A stretch of DNA of 64,000 nt from Ornithodoros turicata (GCF_037126465.1 NC_088201.1:130843552-130907551), one strand, 5' to 3'. Shown: positions 11,181 through 23,048, numbered from the stretch's first letter. Made by a program: numbers and translations. The notes: generated from the sequence alone by a model not told the origin.

Positions 11181-11428
11181 CGAAAATACACCACTATGGG
11201 ATGCATCAGTCTGGAAGTGACAAATCTCAAATAGCTTGAGCCATTCCCTGCGGAGAAGCCATTCAGCGCACCCTACTTTTTGGCCCTCCCTCAGACTTTG
11301 GCGCCGCCTCGCGAAGAAAGCCGCATGGAATTGGGTTAAAATATTTTTCTGACATTCATAATTCAATGATACGAAGTAGTCCGTGGGGGTTGGGCCACGA
11401 TTTTGGGACGGTTCTTGTGGAATGACCC

Positions 11429-11530
11429 CGCTACGAAGCTCAACGGCTAGCACAAGACGACAACAACAAGATATTAGCGAAGGGTAAAAATTGCAGCAAG
11501 AAAGACACTACTGAACAAGTCTAGACATGC
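11429..11530. repeat. Continuation of repeat P-Q after FB2 (second P)
   Basis: It begins with the CGCT duplication and reads CTCAACGGCTAGCAC and AAGATATTAGCGAAGGGTAA. This matches both the P segment at 8055-8155 and the inverted copy near 18.83-18.88 kb. Confidence 0.7.
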
Positions 11531-12555
11531 GACACCGAATGCGAAAACACTGCCCGTCTGTAATGTGTGTTGTGTCGTCCTTTTCTTTGTTTCCCGCCAC
11601 GGGGTTTTTTATCGCTTTTGATACGTTTCAAAGGCTGCAAGCGTCGCGCGATGCTCAATTGCCTTTACACGCTGCGGCATTCGTAGCTTGAGTCTCTGAG
11701 AGCTGATCAGTAGGAATGTTTTATGCGGGTCACATATCACGAACGACTGCATCTTGAAGAAATATTAGAATATACCGAGTCGTAATCAGTAAGACGGCAT
11801 AAAAAGTTTTTAGTCTGACCGTCGGAAGTCTATCGGCCTGTCAGGACAATGCGAGCTGCCATATTAAGTACTGGAAGAACGTCGGCTACAGCGTTGCTCA
11901 TTTTTTATAACAGCTAGAACTTTCAACACAAGGAAACACTAAAGAACAAGAGTAGGATAGGACAGGACGCATCTTAGCTTTTGCAGTTCTGTCCTTTAAG
12001 GCGTCCTGCATGGAGTGCTTTTGCGATTATATGCTATTCCATATCTCTGATGTCCCGTTAGGGGCCCCTGATCTACAATGAGGCATCACCTATTCGATCG
12101 CAAAGGCTCGTTGACGGACCACTAAGCTCATCTGATGGGAACTTAGATACCCTTTATTTTGCCGTCAGGGGCCCTGTGGTACCATCAGGCCTTTTTGTTG
12201 GGCCATTTGGCTCACCTGACGTGCTGTGAGACAGCATTTGTCGAACCGCTAACAGCCCTGTTGGACCACTAGGAGCTATTAATGTGCCGACAAGCTGTTT
12301 TGATGGCCATCAAAATATTCTAATGCACCATTACAATTTCTAATGGAGTCTTTATGGATTTTTCGATCAGGTGGTGATCGGGAAAAAGGCCTAAGCCTGC
12401 GGCGGAGCATCATAGAGCATACACAAGTTCATTTTTCTATTTCGTGTAAACTAAACGCGGTCTGCTTGGAAAACGACGCATAAATTTTCTTAGGGAGCAC
12501 AGAAATATAGGAATTCGTGCTCAGGTACAAGCGTTTTTGCTCAACTACCCATAAC
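11531..12555. other. No gene; degenerate short repeat near 12.05-12.36 kb
   Basis: 12050-12360 contains recurring motifs such as AGGGGCCCCTGAT, CAGGGGCCCTGTGG, GGACCACTAAG and GGACCACTAGG at irregular spacing. This suggests a decayed minisatellite of about 30-45 bp units. The rest has no recognisable feature. Confidence 0.4.
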
Positions 12556-12940
12556 CGCAAAATGAAGCACTGCTTAGTTCATCAACATATCGAGCACACA
12601 ACGAAATCTAAAAAACAACCACACTTCCACTGATAGAACACTATTCAAGCGGCTTTCTTCTGCGTAAAAGCAGACATAAGAAAAGAGCAGTGAAAATTTG
12701 CATGCACTTTTGTTCGCATAGGAAAAAAGGAACGAGGCACACGCTAATAAACTGAGAGAAAGACACCGATTTCTACTATCTGATAATTCTTGCATAATGC
12801 TATATGCGCGGTTGCGTTATCCCTGCGTAAAGTGAGCACAGTGGCAGGGTACACATCCCGTAAGCGACCAGGGAAAGTCACTTCTTCTCGGACAGCTTAA
12901 TACGATTAAGTGTGAATTTTTGCCAAGAAAACTAAGGCTT
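12556..12940. repeat. Diverged direct copy of repeat Q
   Basis: It shares CATCAACATATCGAGCA, AGCGGCTTTCTTCTGC-like sequence, CTAATAAACTGAGA and TGCATAATGCTA in the same order as 8310-8720, with many differences. It is an older copy of the same family. Confidence 0.6.
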
Positions 12941-14598
12941 GAACACAGCTACGAGCGTGACAGACGCATAGTAACGAACAAACAAAACACTCCTGTTCGC
13001 TTCTACTGATAGCATTGGAGCTAAACTCTTGAAACACACGATAAGAGCAAGGCACACCGCTTCAGGAAAGCATATCAAATTCTGCGCAAGAGGATCGTCG
13101 TCGAGAAGTCATAAAATAGCCTGCCCAAAACAAGGACTTCACCAGGGTCGCGTAGCCTTTCCATTAAAAACGCTCGTTCAATCCATCAGATTACAATGCA
13201 AACGCAATAACAATTATTTTTTAAACCAGTATTTCACGCAATAGTACATAAATGTATGACTCGTGTCACACGAAAAAGGCAAACATATAGTACCTAGTTG
13301 TCAAGTGGGGTCCCTGGTTTAGAAAACCGCGCGCACACACACAGACCCACACTCACAAACACAGTCTATTTTCACAATCCCATAAATCCATATTATTCCT
13401 CGGGTCAATAATTATCCTATCATCGTCAAAAGACGGCACACACATGTATGCGAACGCAAAACAATAGGTCTTCGTTCCGGATGTAATAGGGTATCGTCAC
13501 TCGGCCGGCGCGAGCCAAAAAAAGAATGGAATGCAAGTTCGCTATACATCCAAGAAGAAAACGGTGCCGTGCTTCTGCGCAGCAATCATTATGCAGGAGT
13601 GAATTCACTTCGTTTTCCTTTTATTTCCTTGTAGCCACATATTTTTCAAGAATACTATAGGATGGAACGCGTAAATGTGAACATCTTTCGCTACAAGATG
13701 TAGCTCTTATCATTTTTAAACCAAACGAGTCGACATGTGTTCATAAGCATACGACCCTTCACTAGATAGGTAAGTCGCTAATGGCTCACATAAAATAAAA
13801 TAAAATTGTCATTCCATCAGCATTGACTGCAAACTTCAGTGCACAACAAAACAATGCGGCCCCATCAGCACGACTTGGGCTCACTTCGCACACACACGAT
13901 AACTTTCTGGATATACCATACTGCCACCTGAATCAAAGATTTAGCACAACGATAATCATCCGCTTCGTGTCGTATTTTTTTAAGAAACGCCAAAAAGCCT
14001 CACTCAGGTCGTATCAAACAGTACGTAGGAACTGAAACCAACGAGGTTTTTTTTTTCTTTTCCTTTTTTTTTTCAGAGTTTAGCACTTTGTACGAGGCAT
14101 CTAACCTTACCATGTCTGCTTTGCCGCTGTTAAGGGGATGCAACTCCCTCCGCGTTTCGTCAATTCCGCTCAATAGATGGAGCACAGGACGAACTAATTG
14201 ATTACCTAGCGTTCACTGCGGAGGCTCCTGGTACTACGGCAGCAGACGGTTACATGTTACATTACGCGACTGATCCACCATATCAGCGGAAAGGATTACA
14301 AGGCACTCTTTTCCTCTTGCTTTGTTCTTTTACCTTCGACCTCTAGCTTGCCTTTATGACCTTGAGAACAGCGTCCGCGTGTTTTCTGTTATTCGTGCGT
14401 GCGATGCCAGACGGATCCACAATTTCATTCAGCGGACCCTCGCGAACACACGAAATGTTTCCAACACTCGTTGTGGATCCGCTGAGAAACAAGGAAAAGA
14501 GAACAACAACAAGAACAAGAAAGAACAGTAGCTGATTGCGCAGACCTTCCAGATTAATTTGAAAAACAGTTGCTGGCCTATTGCGTAAGCAATGGAGT
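12941..14598. other. No recognisable feature
   Basis: Short open frames only. A T-rich run lies at 14047-14073. A small imperfect hairpin around 14412-14490 pairs GGATCCACAA with TTGTGGATCC. No gene or element was recognised. Confidence 0.5.
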
Positions 14599-14750
14599 CC
14601 CACGCAGCACACTGTACTGAAAGTCGAGTGCAATAGGGGAGGACGGTATGTGTCTTATCGATGTTCTTAGTTTCACGAGTCTGTTCAAGGCCTTCCACCA
14701 ACCCGTCCACCCCTATTGCACCCGACTTTCAGTACATTTTGCTGCTTGGG
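14599..14750. mobile_element. 152-bp palindromic MITE, copy 1
   Basis: The ends are CCCACGCAGCACACTGTACT and the inverse closing in GTACATTTTGCTGCTTGGG. Both arms carry GAAAGTCGAGTGCAAT-type sequence around a short loop. It is almost the same as the copy at 20175-20326. The flanking bases are GT on both sides instead of TA, so its target duplication is uncertain. Confidence 0.75.
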
Positions 14751-15475
14751 GTGGTATGGCTTGCGGGTGCTCCAATGACTTCATGAAATTCATGTCAAGC
14801 TCACATGTGCTTCTGTGTATTCGGAATCGTCGGGATTATTTCGTGAAGAGCAAAATTACTGCACCATCATCAGCCCCAGATTATCAGTGCACTGTCTTGT
14901 AAAATTATTGTGGACTGTTCTGCGATATGACGGTGCTGACACTAATGCTGTATTTTTGGCTCAGTGTGATCGGTAAAGACGAGCCAAGTTTAGTAGTCGG
15001 CAGTGCGGTCTTACATGGCATATAGTTTTGACGGCATCTGATCACCTTAACAGTGATGGGTGTCTCAGTACAGTTGACAGAGCTGTTGTCGGCAACACAA
15101 ATTCGACACTCATATTTGTACACAAAGTCTAAAAAGAAGGAAATGAAGCAGCATATGACAGCGGCGGCAGTTATCTTCACGAACACAGTGCCAGTGGTAC
15201 AGTGCTTGTGCTGGATTGTACAGCATGCGGGGGCGTCGGGCAGGTTGCTGGTCGCCATTGGCGGGCATCGAGGGTAGGCGCTAACAACCGGATGACTTGA
15301 TAACCAGATGCTTTTGTAACGAGGTGGCATGCATCAACACTTGTGCACTGGAATTTCTAAGGCGAGCTCAGTGCACAAATTCTGACCATCGGCCATCGTG
15401 CTTGCAACAAGTCCCTCCGTTCCCTCACCTGGAGAAGGGCGAACTGGCGTACGCGAAGTTCTATACCAAGTTCTA
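14751..15475. other. No recognisable feature
   Basis: Open frames of up to about 140 codons on the minus strand (14905-15330) show no family motif and overlap others in several frames. I do not call a gene here. Confidence 0.45.
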
Positions 15476-16778
15476 CACTCTAAATCCGACACCCGATACG
15501 TACCGCATGAAAGAGGACCCGCCCCTGGGCCAGGCGGTACAGATGAGGTGCAGTCCTCAACCAGCAGGTACAGTCCGCGACCACTGCGAAATTCAAACGG
15601 TACAAGGGCTCCGAGACCCATCCGTACCGGCTAGGTACCTTTTAAGCGCGATCTATAGCAGCTGTACCTCATGTGTACCGCGTGTTTCCGGCGCATGAGT
15701 ACGAACGCCTTCTCACGATATCCATGCGCTGCAAAAATATTTCGTGTGATTCCGAATACCAGTCTATAAATTCCCTTGTGCAGCAGTGCCGTAATGGATG
15801 AGCACTATCATTCTGTCAAAGAACTGCAATAACTAGAACCCATGACCGTGAGGGATCGCATGTTTGGGAAGAATTCGTTTCTTGCAACCGCTGCAAATCA
15901 GTTTGTTTTAAAACGTCGGGGAGCGAGGACGAGTCTGCTCGGTCTTCGAAGAAATTCGTTCGACGCTTTCAAGATTGAAGTCATTTAAGGTGCGTATTAT
16001 ATCTCTGAAGTAATTATTCGTCTTCACGACGCATTTTAGTTCATCTTCGCTCTGATTCCCAGTGGTCCTTATCACCGGCATGCTGGACACAACGACTGAG
16101 GGACGGAGAAAACGAACTTTGTGCTTCATGCACGAACGTTGATGCGTGAATTAGAGGAGCCGAGAGTGCATTTTACACCTGGATTACACAAGCAAGTAGG
16201 CATGTTTTTCAGGCAAGCTGTTTCGGTTGTTGGATTTTTTTTACATTGTATTTTCGTTCCTAGGTTACGTCAAGCGATGTCGTAAATGGGTGAGTCAATC
16301 GTCTACTGTGGTTGGTGTTACGTTCTGCGGAAGAAACGGAAGTTGGGGAAGAACAGCTATCCAAAGGTGTGGAAGAGATAAAGAAGCGTGACCACAGAGC
16401 AGCTGCAGTGGTGAAGGAGAGACGCAGTGGTCATCGTTCATCCATATACGGTGTGCCCGGTGTGTTCGGCGTTTGTGCATCATGACAATGCACGCTCGCG
16501 ATGGACAAGCATCAATCCTGAAATGGATATAATTTTCGAATAAAGGTATTTGTTTGTTATATTTATCGTGCAGCGTAGCTTCCTGGGGCTGTTAATATAT
16601 CGTGGAGGAGGGGAACCACCCACGACGGGTAGGCCTAAATCGCTGCGCGCTATCCGTTACATGTACCGCATGTGAGGGCGCATGTACCTCTTAATTTTAA
16701 GAGGTACATTTTTTAAAAAATGTACCTCTTGGCCAAGCGGTACTTAACCGTTACATATGCGTTACCTGATTTAGAGTG
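15476..16778. mobile_element. TA-flanked element with CACTCTAAATC ends
   Basis: CACTCTAAATC starts at 15476 after TA (15474-15475), and GATTTAGAGTG ends at 16778 before TA (16779-16780). Inside the ends, further weakly inverted sequence is visible (TACGTACCGC against GCGGTACTTAAC). The terminal 11 bp are identical to those of the element at 50932-53641. The interior has no recognised transposase. A strong hairpin lies at about 16682-16730, where GTACCTCTTAATTTTAAGAG is followed by a second GTACCTCTT. The family is probably of the Tc1/mariner type or another TA-targeting class, which is inference. Confidence 0.65.
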
Positions 16779-16780
16779 TA

Positions 16781-18799
16781 GGCCACGTTCTACACCAATG
16801 ATTCAACCGTCGGCCAAACTGTTCGCTGCCAGATGTTTTAGTACACAGAATGTAGAACATCAAAATCGTAGAACTGTCACCTGTGGCACATTAGTGTTAC
16901 GTTCCCTGTAGTATTTTACCCAATGAAAAGAAAACTATGCAGGCCTGTGAACGCTGTGTTATTTCACTGAAACTCACGGATTCCTCATACAGCACGTCCT
17001 AGTTCACAAGGACAGTTCAAGACAACGTAACGTTTGAGTGTTGTCTATAACAGAATGCGACTGCCGCACACAAATGGGATTGGGCAATAAGCTGACCAAC
17101 TGCAGCGTTGTGCAGGATGCGCATATTTCAGTTAAGCGGCATACCGACTAAGAAGAGCTCAAATATGTGTAGATAAAAAACGAACAGCTGATCATGAGAA
17201 TCGGAGACACCTGTGGCTGAACTGAGTTTGTTCGCACAAGGGTTCTGAGGGCAGTCTAAAAGATTAATATAAGAAATAAGCTTCCACAATAAACAGTACC
17301 CAATGGACACCAGGAGGACCACGGACACACAAACATACATGAATTAAGCTTCCTGTGATAATGATAAGTCAGCCACGGTACAGTGTCCCTCTGCGTGACG
17401 CTGTCCACGCTCCACGGGAATATAGGCTCATGTTCGTCATGACACCGCAGGCGGAGCAGAGGCTTCGGCCACTGGGTCCGATAACTTGGATTAGATGATG
17501 AAGGCCACATTGGGATGAACTACAAGCACAGCAATGCAGAGCTGTGTGACGGAAAGGGAATTGTAGTGCATATACCATGCACAACAGTGTGATTATACAC
17601 AGTCTCACTAATTGGTTGCACTGCAAAGACCTCTCCTGCGTGTTGTATTTCTTCTTGTAGTCAGGGTCCCTGATCGGCATACTGCGTGGTATGCTTGGGT
17701 CAACAAGCTCTGGATGGAGCTAATCATTATAGAACCGCTCAAAGTATACCCAGCCCCAATGGATAGCACTTTGGATACAGCTTCACGTCCATGCGATCTG
17801 ACATGCATTCTGGTCGCCCCTCAGTAGCTGTAACGGCCTTCAGCAAGCACATTTTGCATTTGCAGCGTAATTTTCCACCGCAATCCACTTTTGTTCTCTG
17901 ACGTTATCTTCGTGACAGCAAGTGTGCAGTTGAATGGGCTGTGGATCGATTCTCAGAGCTTGAAATTAGTTGAACAAGTGCATATTGTCCACAATGCTTC
18001 GCCCTTCAACAACACAGGGTCCGTTTCCGGACGTTCCTGCAGACACCACTTGCGTACTGTCGCTTCTGCTAGCTCTCGATGAAAGATTGCTTGATTCGTG
18101 AGAGTGTGGTACTACCTAAAGATTATCCAGATGCCTTCTCTTGTGGAATTTCATGGCTTGTTTTTTGCGTCTCTTCCGTTTTCCGCAGACAGGTTTCCTG
18201 CTATGCGAAAAACCTAGACTGGCAGGCACAGCACAACCAAAAAACGAAGGATTCCGAGATAACGAGCGACAGCTACACGTCCACACTCTATTTATTATCA
18301 CATGAGAAAAGACAGAATGTGACAATTCGTCCGGTTTTTCCCAATTGTGCAGATTTCTGTGGCATGCAGATCGATGGCACCACCGCGCACAGCCAAAATA
18401 CCAGCAGGTCAGCATTCGCTAACTACTGCTCACAAGAATCCGTGTAGCAACTCTGGGCTTCGACATAAACAAATTCTTTCGGGACATTGATTTTAGACAT
18501 ATTTTTCTAGTACTTAATAGGATTAAAATTCTCACCTTAGGTCTATTTATTTTGTGACCAGCCAACAAATTTTAAGGAAGCGCGAAACGCAATTTCTGAC
18601 GTCTGCGAAAAAATTTTCAACATAAAAGATGAACTTCTGGCAGAAAAGTACTAGAACCCATTGAGATCTTCAATTGAACACCTATTTTATGCAAATTGAG
18701 CAATTCCTTGCGGAGTTATGCAGTTTGAAAAATGCATGAGGAATGCCATTGGACCAGGAGGGTGTTGCACCCCCTTAAAGTGATAAAACAGTGCGCCCC
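16781..18799. other. No recognisable feature
   Basis: About 2 kb of unique-looking sequence with open frames up to about 120 codons (18079-18447 plus, 18116-18415 minus) that I do not recognise. No repeat end or RNA gene was seen. Confidence 0.45.
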
Positions 18800-19570
18800 A
18801 ACCGCGTCCCCACGCGAGCCGCACCCCTTTTTACCCTTCGCTAACATATTGTTGCTGTCGTCTTGTGTTAGCCGTTGAGCCTTCACGGCGATGTGCGGTA
18901 ACGCTGCGATTATTCCTGAGCGCTCGGTGTTAAGCCTTTTCCCCGTCGTCTGTTGTATGCGCTGTACTATGTGTGTGTGTGTGTGTGTGTGTGTGTAACT
19001 GCTTAGCAGTACCTTGCAATTTTCACCCGTACAAGTTCAGTGTATATCGCATTATTCTGCCCCAGTAGAAGCGCTTTTCCCTGTTCGTTTTGTGTATATC
19101 TTTGTCCTGTGCTTTCTTTACTTAGGGACAACGCAGCTGTGTGTATCGCATTATGCAATAATTTTCTGATAACAGAAGTGAGTGCCTTTATAGTTTATTA
19201 GCGTGCGCTATTTCTTGCAGGTACAGCTATTGGAGCACAAATGCGTGTAATTTTTCGCGTTCTTTTCTTCTTTCACTGCTTTTCCTCAGAACTTAGATGA
19301 GGGGAAACAGTCAGCATCCATGTGGAGCAGCAGAAAGCCGCTTGGCAAAGGAGAGTTCAATTGAATTGAATTTGTTTGTTTTTGTTATATGTTGTTGAGT
19401 GTCAGTATTCACTTTGCTCGATATGTTGATGGAGTAAGCTGTTTGCATTTATAGGCATATTTGTGCAGAAATGCTGGTATCTGAGTGTGGAGTAGAAATT
19501 CTTATAAAGCACGTCTCCTTGTGCATTTCTGAGCTGCTGTCTGTGTGTGTGTGTGTGCTTTTTTCTTGAT
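18800..19570. repeat. Inverted copy of repeat P-Q, uninterrupted
   Basis: Read on the minus strand, this follows 8180-8879 and then 11429-11490 without a break. It is the unoccupied site for FB2: GCACATCGCCGTGAAGG here against ACATCGCT|CGCTACGAAG there. A GT dinucleotide run lies at about 18969-18995. Together with 8053-11530 it forms two widely spaced inverted arms, but the 7-kb middle shows no shared origin, so I do not call it one element. Confidence 0.72.
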
Positions 19571-20067
19571 CCTCCTCATTGTGTCAATGTGGCACTATTT
19601 ATGGCGTACTAAGAATGTCATCAGGCCTTCCTTGAGGACAATTCCAGGACGGAGTGATGACACTTCAGGGACAAAATCTAGTTTCACTTTATTACATCTT
19701 ATTTTTTCTTCCGCGTGCTTTTACTGATTACATTCATCTTGGTAAACTGCCGCAATAAAGTCTCGCTGCTCATTTATAGTGCAGTCCGCAACAGATAATG
19801 AGCACAGCTGTTTAAAAAGAAAGCAGAGAGGTATAAAAGACGAAGAAATAAAAGAAACTCCTGCAAGGGGCACTATGTCCGAGAAACCACCGTCGAAAGG
19901 CCCTGGAGTTATCTTCCTAAAGCGAAAACAGATACTATTTATTGCTTATAACGTGACCCTAATAGGACGTCAGGAGAAACGCTGGATTCTGCGAGTTCGA
20001 GTAATGAGGCACGCGGTTCGTATGTAAGCGTCGTCGAACGCACGCCTAATTGACCACTCGCAGAGGG

Positions 20068-20943
20068 TGATGGCCATAGTTCTACAAATGAAATATCTGT
20101 ACACCAATATACGGAGTGTTGTAAACAAGCGTGACGATCTTTGCTCAGTTATTGACTCATGTGATGCATCTATACCCAAGCAGCACAATGTACTGAAAGT
20201 CGAGTGCAATTGGGTGGACGGTATGTGCCTTATCAATGTTCTTTAGTTTCACCAGTCTGTTCAAGGCCTTTTACCTACCCGTCCACCCCTATTGCACTCG
20301 ACTTTCAGTACATTGTGCTGCTTGGGTAGTTGTGCTGACTGAAACGTGGTTATCTGCATTAATCTCAAACCGTGAGTTATTTAGGTGTGAACGTGATTAC
20401 AATGTTTTCCGCGCTGATAGAGGCTCACGCACTGGTGGTGGTGTCCTCGTGGCAGTAGCCGTACACCTCAATGCAGTTATCGTGAACATTGATTGTGATC
20501 TTGAAATACTTTGGGTTTTAATATGTTGTCAACACGTCCGTTTTGTTTTGGGCGTCTGTTACCGTCCTCCATCGATGGATCGTTCATTCATGTGCAAACT
20601 TCATGATGTCCTTAATACGGTAGTTATTCGTTATCCAGCATTACCTTTATTCCTGCTCGGTGACTTTAATTTTCCTAACATAACTTGGGAGGGTGAATCA
20701 CTATGTGTTATACCATATTCTTCTGACTGTAATGACGTCTTAGACCTGTGCTTAGACTTTAATTTAACTCAACTTGTAAAAGAGCCAACTAGGGTAACAG
20801 AGGTCACTTCATCAACATTAGACCTCGTTTTTACTACAACGCCAACTTACCTGTCATCTATGACGTGCTTACCTGGTCTCAGTGATCAAAAAATCATCCA
20901 CTTTAAGCTTCACATCTACTCAGCGTCCAGTAAGGCAGAGTAA
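20068..20943 (+). pseudogene. LINE-1 endonuclease domain, interrupted by a MITE
   Basis: The frame starts around ATG 20068 and reads YLYTNIRSVVNKRDDLCSVI, then the MITE (20175-20326), then VVLTETWLSALISNRELF, GVCYRPPS, LFLLGDFNFPNITW and GLSDQKIIHFK. These are the conserved blocks of the apurinic-type endonuclease that nicks target DNA for target-primed reverse transcription. Removing the MITE and one TA rejoins the frame exactly at ASI|VVLTETW. The frame then ends at 20943, and the continuation is one base out of phase. Confidence 0.88.
20175..20326. mobile_element. 152-bp palindromic MITE, copy 2, inside the LINE-1 endonuclease
   Basis: The ends are CCCAAGCAGCACAATGTACT and its inverse, flanked by TA at 20173-20174 and 20327-20328. 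The host LINE reading frame is restored by deleting the element plus one TA, so element limits and the TA duplication are well supported. It has no coding capacity. It was probably mobilised by a TA-targeting transposase, which is inference. Confidence 0.88.
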
Positions 20944-21780
20944 ATTAATTCGGGATTACAAGAATGCTGATTTCACAACTATCAACAGCTTGCTTGAAGC
21001 ATGGTCGTCAGACTTTCTTCGAATATGTCACACGCGGTCAGTAAATGAAAACTGGAACGTTTTCAGAAACTTTGTGGAATTTCTCATGGAAAAATACATT
21101 CCGCAACGCAGAATTTTCTCGCGGTCTGACTCCCCGTGGTTCAACACTCATCTCAAGAGGTTGCGAAAAAAGAAAAAAAGGTTATTTCGTGCCGCTAAGC
21201 GGTCTGGCAACGCAGAACGTTGGGCCATATTCTACTACACTGAGCAAAAATATAAAGAGGAAGTTTTAAACGCAAAGAATACTTTCTTCGAGCAAACTTT
21301 GCCGACCATGCTAAAAGAGAATCCCAGGAAGTTTTGGAGTGTCTTCAGAGATGGGGGCGAACATGATGTTAAGCTGCAACAACCAAGTGGTGATGATATT
21401 CCGCCTGATCAGTGCGCTTCCGTGTTAAATGATCAATTTTCTAAGTGGTTTTCTCACACTGCATCTGTAGATATGTCATATAGCATATCAGTTAACCTTC
21501 TTCCAATGGATCCCCTAGTGTTTGACATCGTTGGAATTATGAAGGTGATTGACTCGATAAAACTGTCATCTTCTGCAGGCGTTGATGGAATCAATAGCAA
21601 ATTTCTTAAAGCAACTTCACTTTCATCAGCCGCTGTACTTTCGACACTTTTTCAACAGTCACTTGAAGAAGGTTGTGTTCCATCCGATTGGAAGGTTGGG
21701 AAGATGATTCCGCTGTACAAATCCGGAGATAGAAGTTCACCCTTGAGTTACAGGCCTATGTCGTTGACCAGTGTGCCATG
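20882..21780 (+). pseudogene. LINE-1 linker and start of reverse transcriptase
   Basis: In frame from about 20930 it reads SKLIRDYKNADF, SVNENWNVFRNFVEFLM, SPWFNTHLKRLRKKKKRLFR, then the RT entry SSSAGVDGINSKFLK and DWKVGKMIPLYKSGD with YRPMSLTSVPCK. These are the usual linker and RT motifs 0-2 of Jockey/CR1-group elements. After CK four GTGCCAT heptamers occur within about 40 bases and shift the frame. The apparent open frame that runs on to 21895 beyond this point is not RT. Confidence 0.85.
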
Positions 21781-23048
21781 TAAAGTGCCATTTGTGTGCC
21801 ATGTGTGCCATTTTCGAACATGTAATATTTTCACACTTAGTGAATCACTTGGAATTTCACTCATTTTTTTGTCCTCACCAGGATGGATTTCGTAAATTTT
21901 TTTCTTGTGCTACGCAATTAGTTTCACTGACTCATGAATTTGCCCTTATCCTTGACCACAGCTCCCAGGTAGACTGCGTCTTTTTAGATTTCGCTAGAGC
22001 GTTTCAATAAGTTTCTCATTCTCTGCTCCTGTACAAACTAAGCAAACTTAGCACTGATAAGAAAATCTTAGCATGGATTGAACAGTTTCTTTCCTGCCGC
22101 GTTCAATTTGTATCTGTCAATAATCATGATTCATCTCGCCTTCCGGTTACCTCTGGTGTACCGCAGGGTTCCGTACTTGGTCCTCTGTTATTCCTAATCT
22201 ATATTAATGATCTACCTGGCTTTGTCAAATGGTCTCTCAGATTGTACGCCGACGACTGCGTTGTGTATCGCGAAATCAGAACAACCGATGACGTTGAACA
22301 GCTTCAGTCCGACTTAACAGCGATCTCACTATGGTGTCAGAAATGGTCAATGGAATTAAACATCGCAAAATGTAAACACATGAGAATAACACGTAAACTG
22401 TCGCCAGCAGAGCCATACTGCATTGATAACGTGCCACTTGAGCAGGTATCTTCTTTTAAGCATTTAGGTGTAATCCTGTCTACAAACCTCTCATGGAAAC
22501 CACATGTTTGCTACATTATAAATAAGGCCAATCGTACGCTCGGATACCTTAAACGTAACTTCTCTCGTGTCTCTAGTAGCCTTGAACTAAACTTGTACAA
22601 GTCGCTGATTAGACCCCATCTTGAGTATGCTTCAGCTGTATGGAGACCTAGTAATCGTACCCTGATTAACGCATTGGAGCAAGTGCAGAACCGAGCCGCG
22701 CCATTCATTCTTTGCAACTACCATCGAACATCCAGCGTGACACTAATGAAGAATCATTTATCATTACAATCATTACAGTCCCGACGCGACTTTTGTGGCA
22801 TTTCTCTGTTTCATAAAATTTATTATCACAACATATCGCTAAAAAACGAACTTCTTTCCTCTGCACATTATATATCCTTGCGAGTAGATCATTCTCACAC
22901 AGTGTTTGTTCCCATAGCTGCAACTAACACACTGGCAGATTCGTTTATTCCGCGCACAGCACGTAGGTGGAACCACCTTCCTTCTTCTGTTTGCAACATC
23001 AGGTCTATCACTCATTTCAACAATGCACTTAGTGAGTATTGTATTTGA
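21771..23048 (+). pseudogene. LINE-1 reverse transcriptase palm, thumb and C-terminal part
   Basis: One frame carries FEHVIFSHLVNHLEF, GFRKFFSCATQL, VDCVFLDFARAF, a TAA at 22008-22010, TSGVPQGSVLGPLLFLIYIN, the catalytic YADD at 22245-22256, FKHLGVILSTNLSWKPHV, SLIRPHLEYASAVW and a final ARRWNHLPSSV. It ends at 23048. The polymerase would copy the element RNA at the nicked target. The stop replaces the Lys codon that usually follows AFD in this motif. Otherwise the block is well preserved, which suggests a fairly young copy. Confidence 0.9.

Larger units (their letters stand above)
8880..11428. mobile_element. Foldback DNA element FB2, 4-bp target duplication CGCT
   Basis: The ends are GGGTCATTCCACAAGAACCG at 8880 and its inverse closing with GGAATGACCC at 11428. 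They are flanked by CGCT at 8876-8879 and 11429-11432. The inverted arms cover about 8880-9106 plus 9709-9735 against 11204-11428. The inverted P-Q copy near 18.88 kb runs straight through this point and is the empty site. Inside are a broken transposase-like gene on the minus strand (10490-11180) and a smaller nested element (9107-9708). The ends share GGG-N-N-ATTCCA with FB1, so the two are probably one family. The superfamily is not identified. Confidence 0.85.

Noticed and set aside
14905..15330. 141-codon minus frame with many Cys
   Set aside because: No recognisable domain, signal or neighbour support. It overlaps plus-strand frames of similar length.
8053..19570. One giant 11.5-kb foldback element bounded by the P-Q arms
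   Set aside because: The sequence between the arms includes independent elements, and no terminal repeats or target duplication frame the whole. Two separate repeat copies in opposite orientation are simpler.
20236..20943. ATG at 20236 as a true start of the LINE-1 endonuclease
   Set aside because: The first about 30 codons of that frame are MITE sequence. The real endonuclease frame continues upstream of the MITE.
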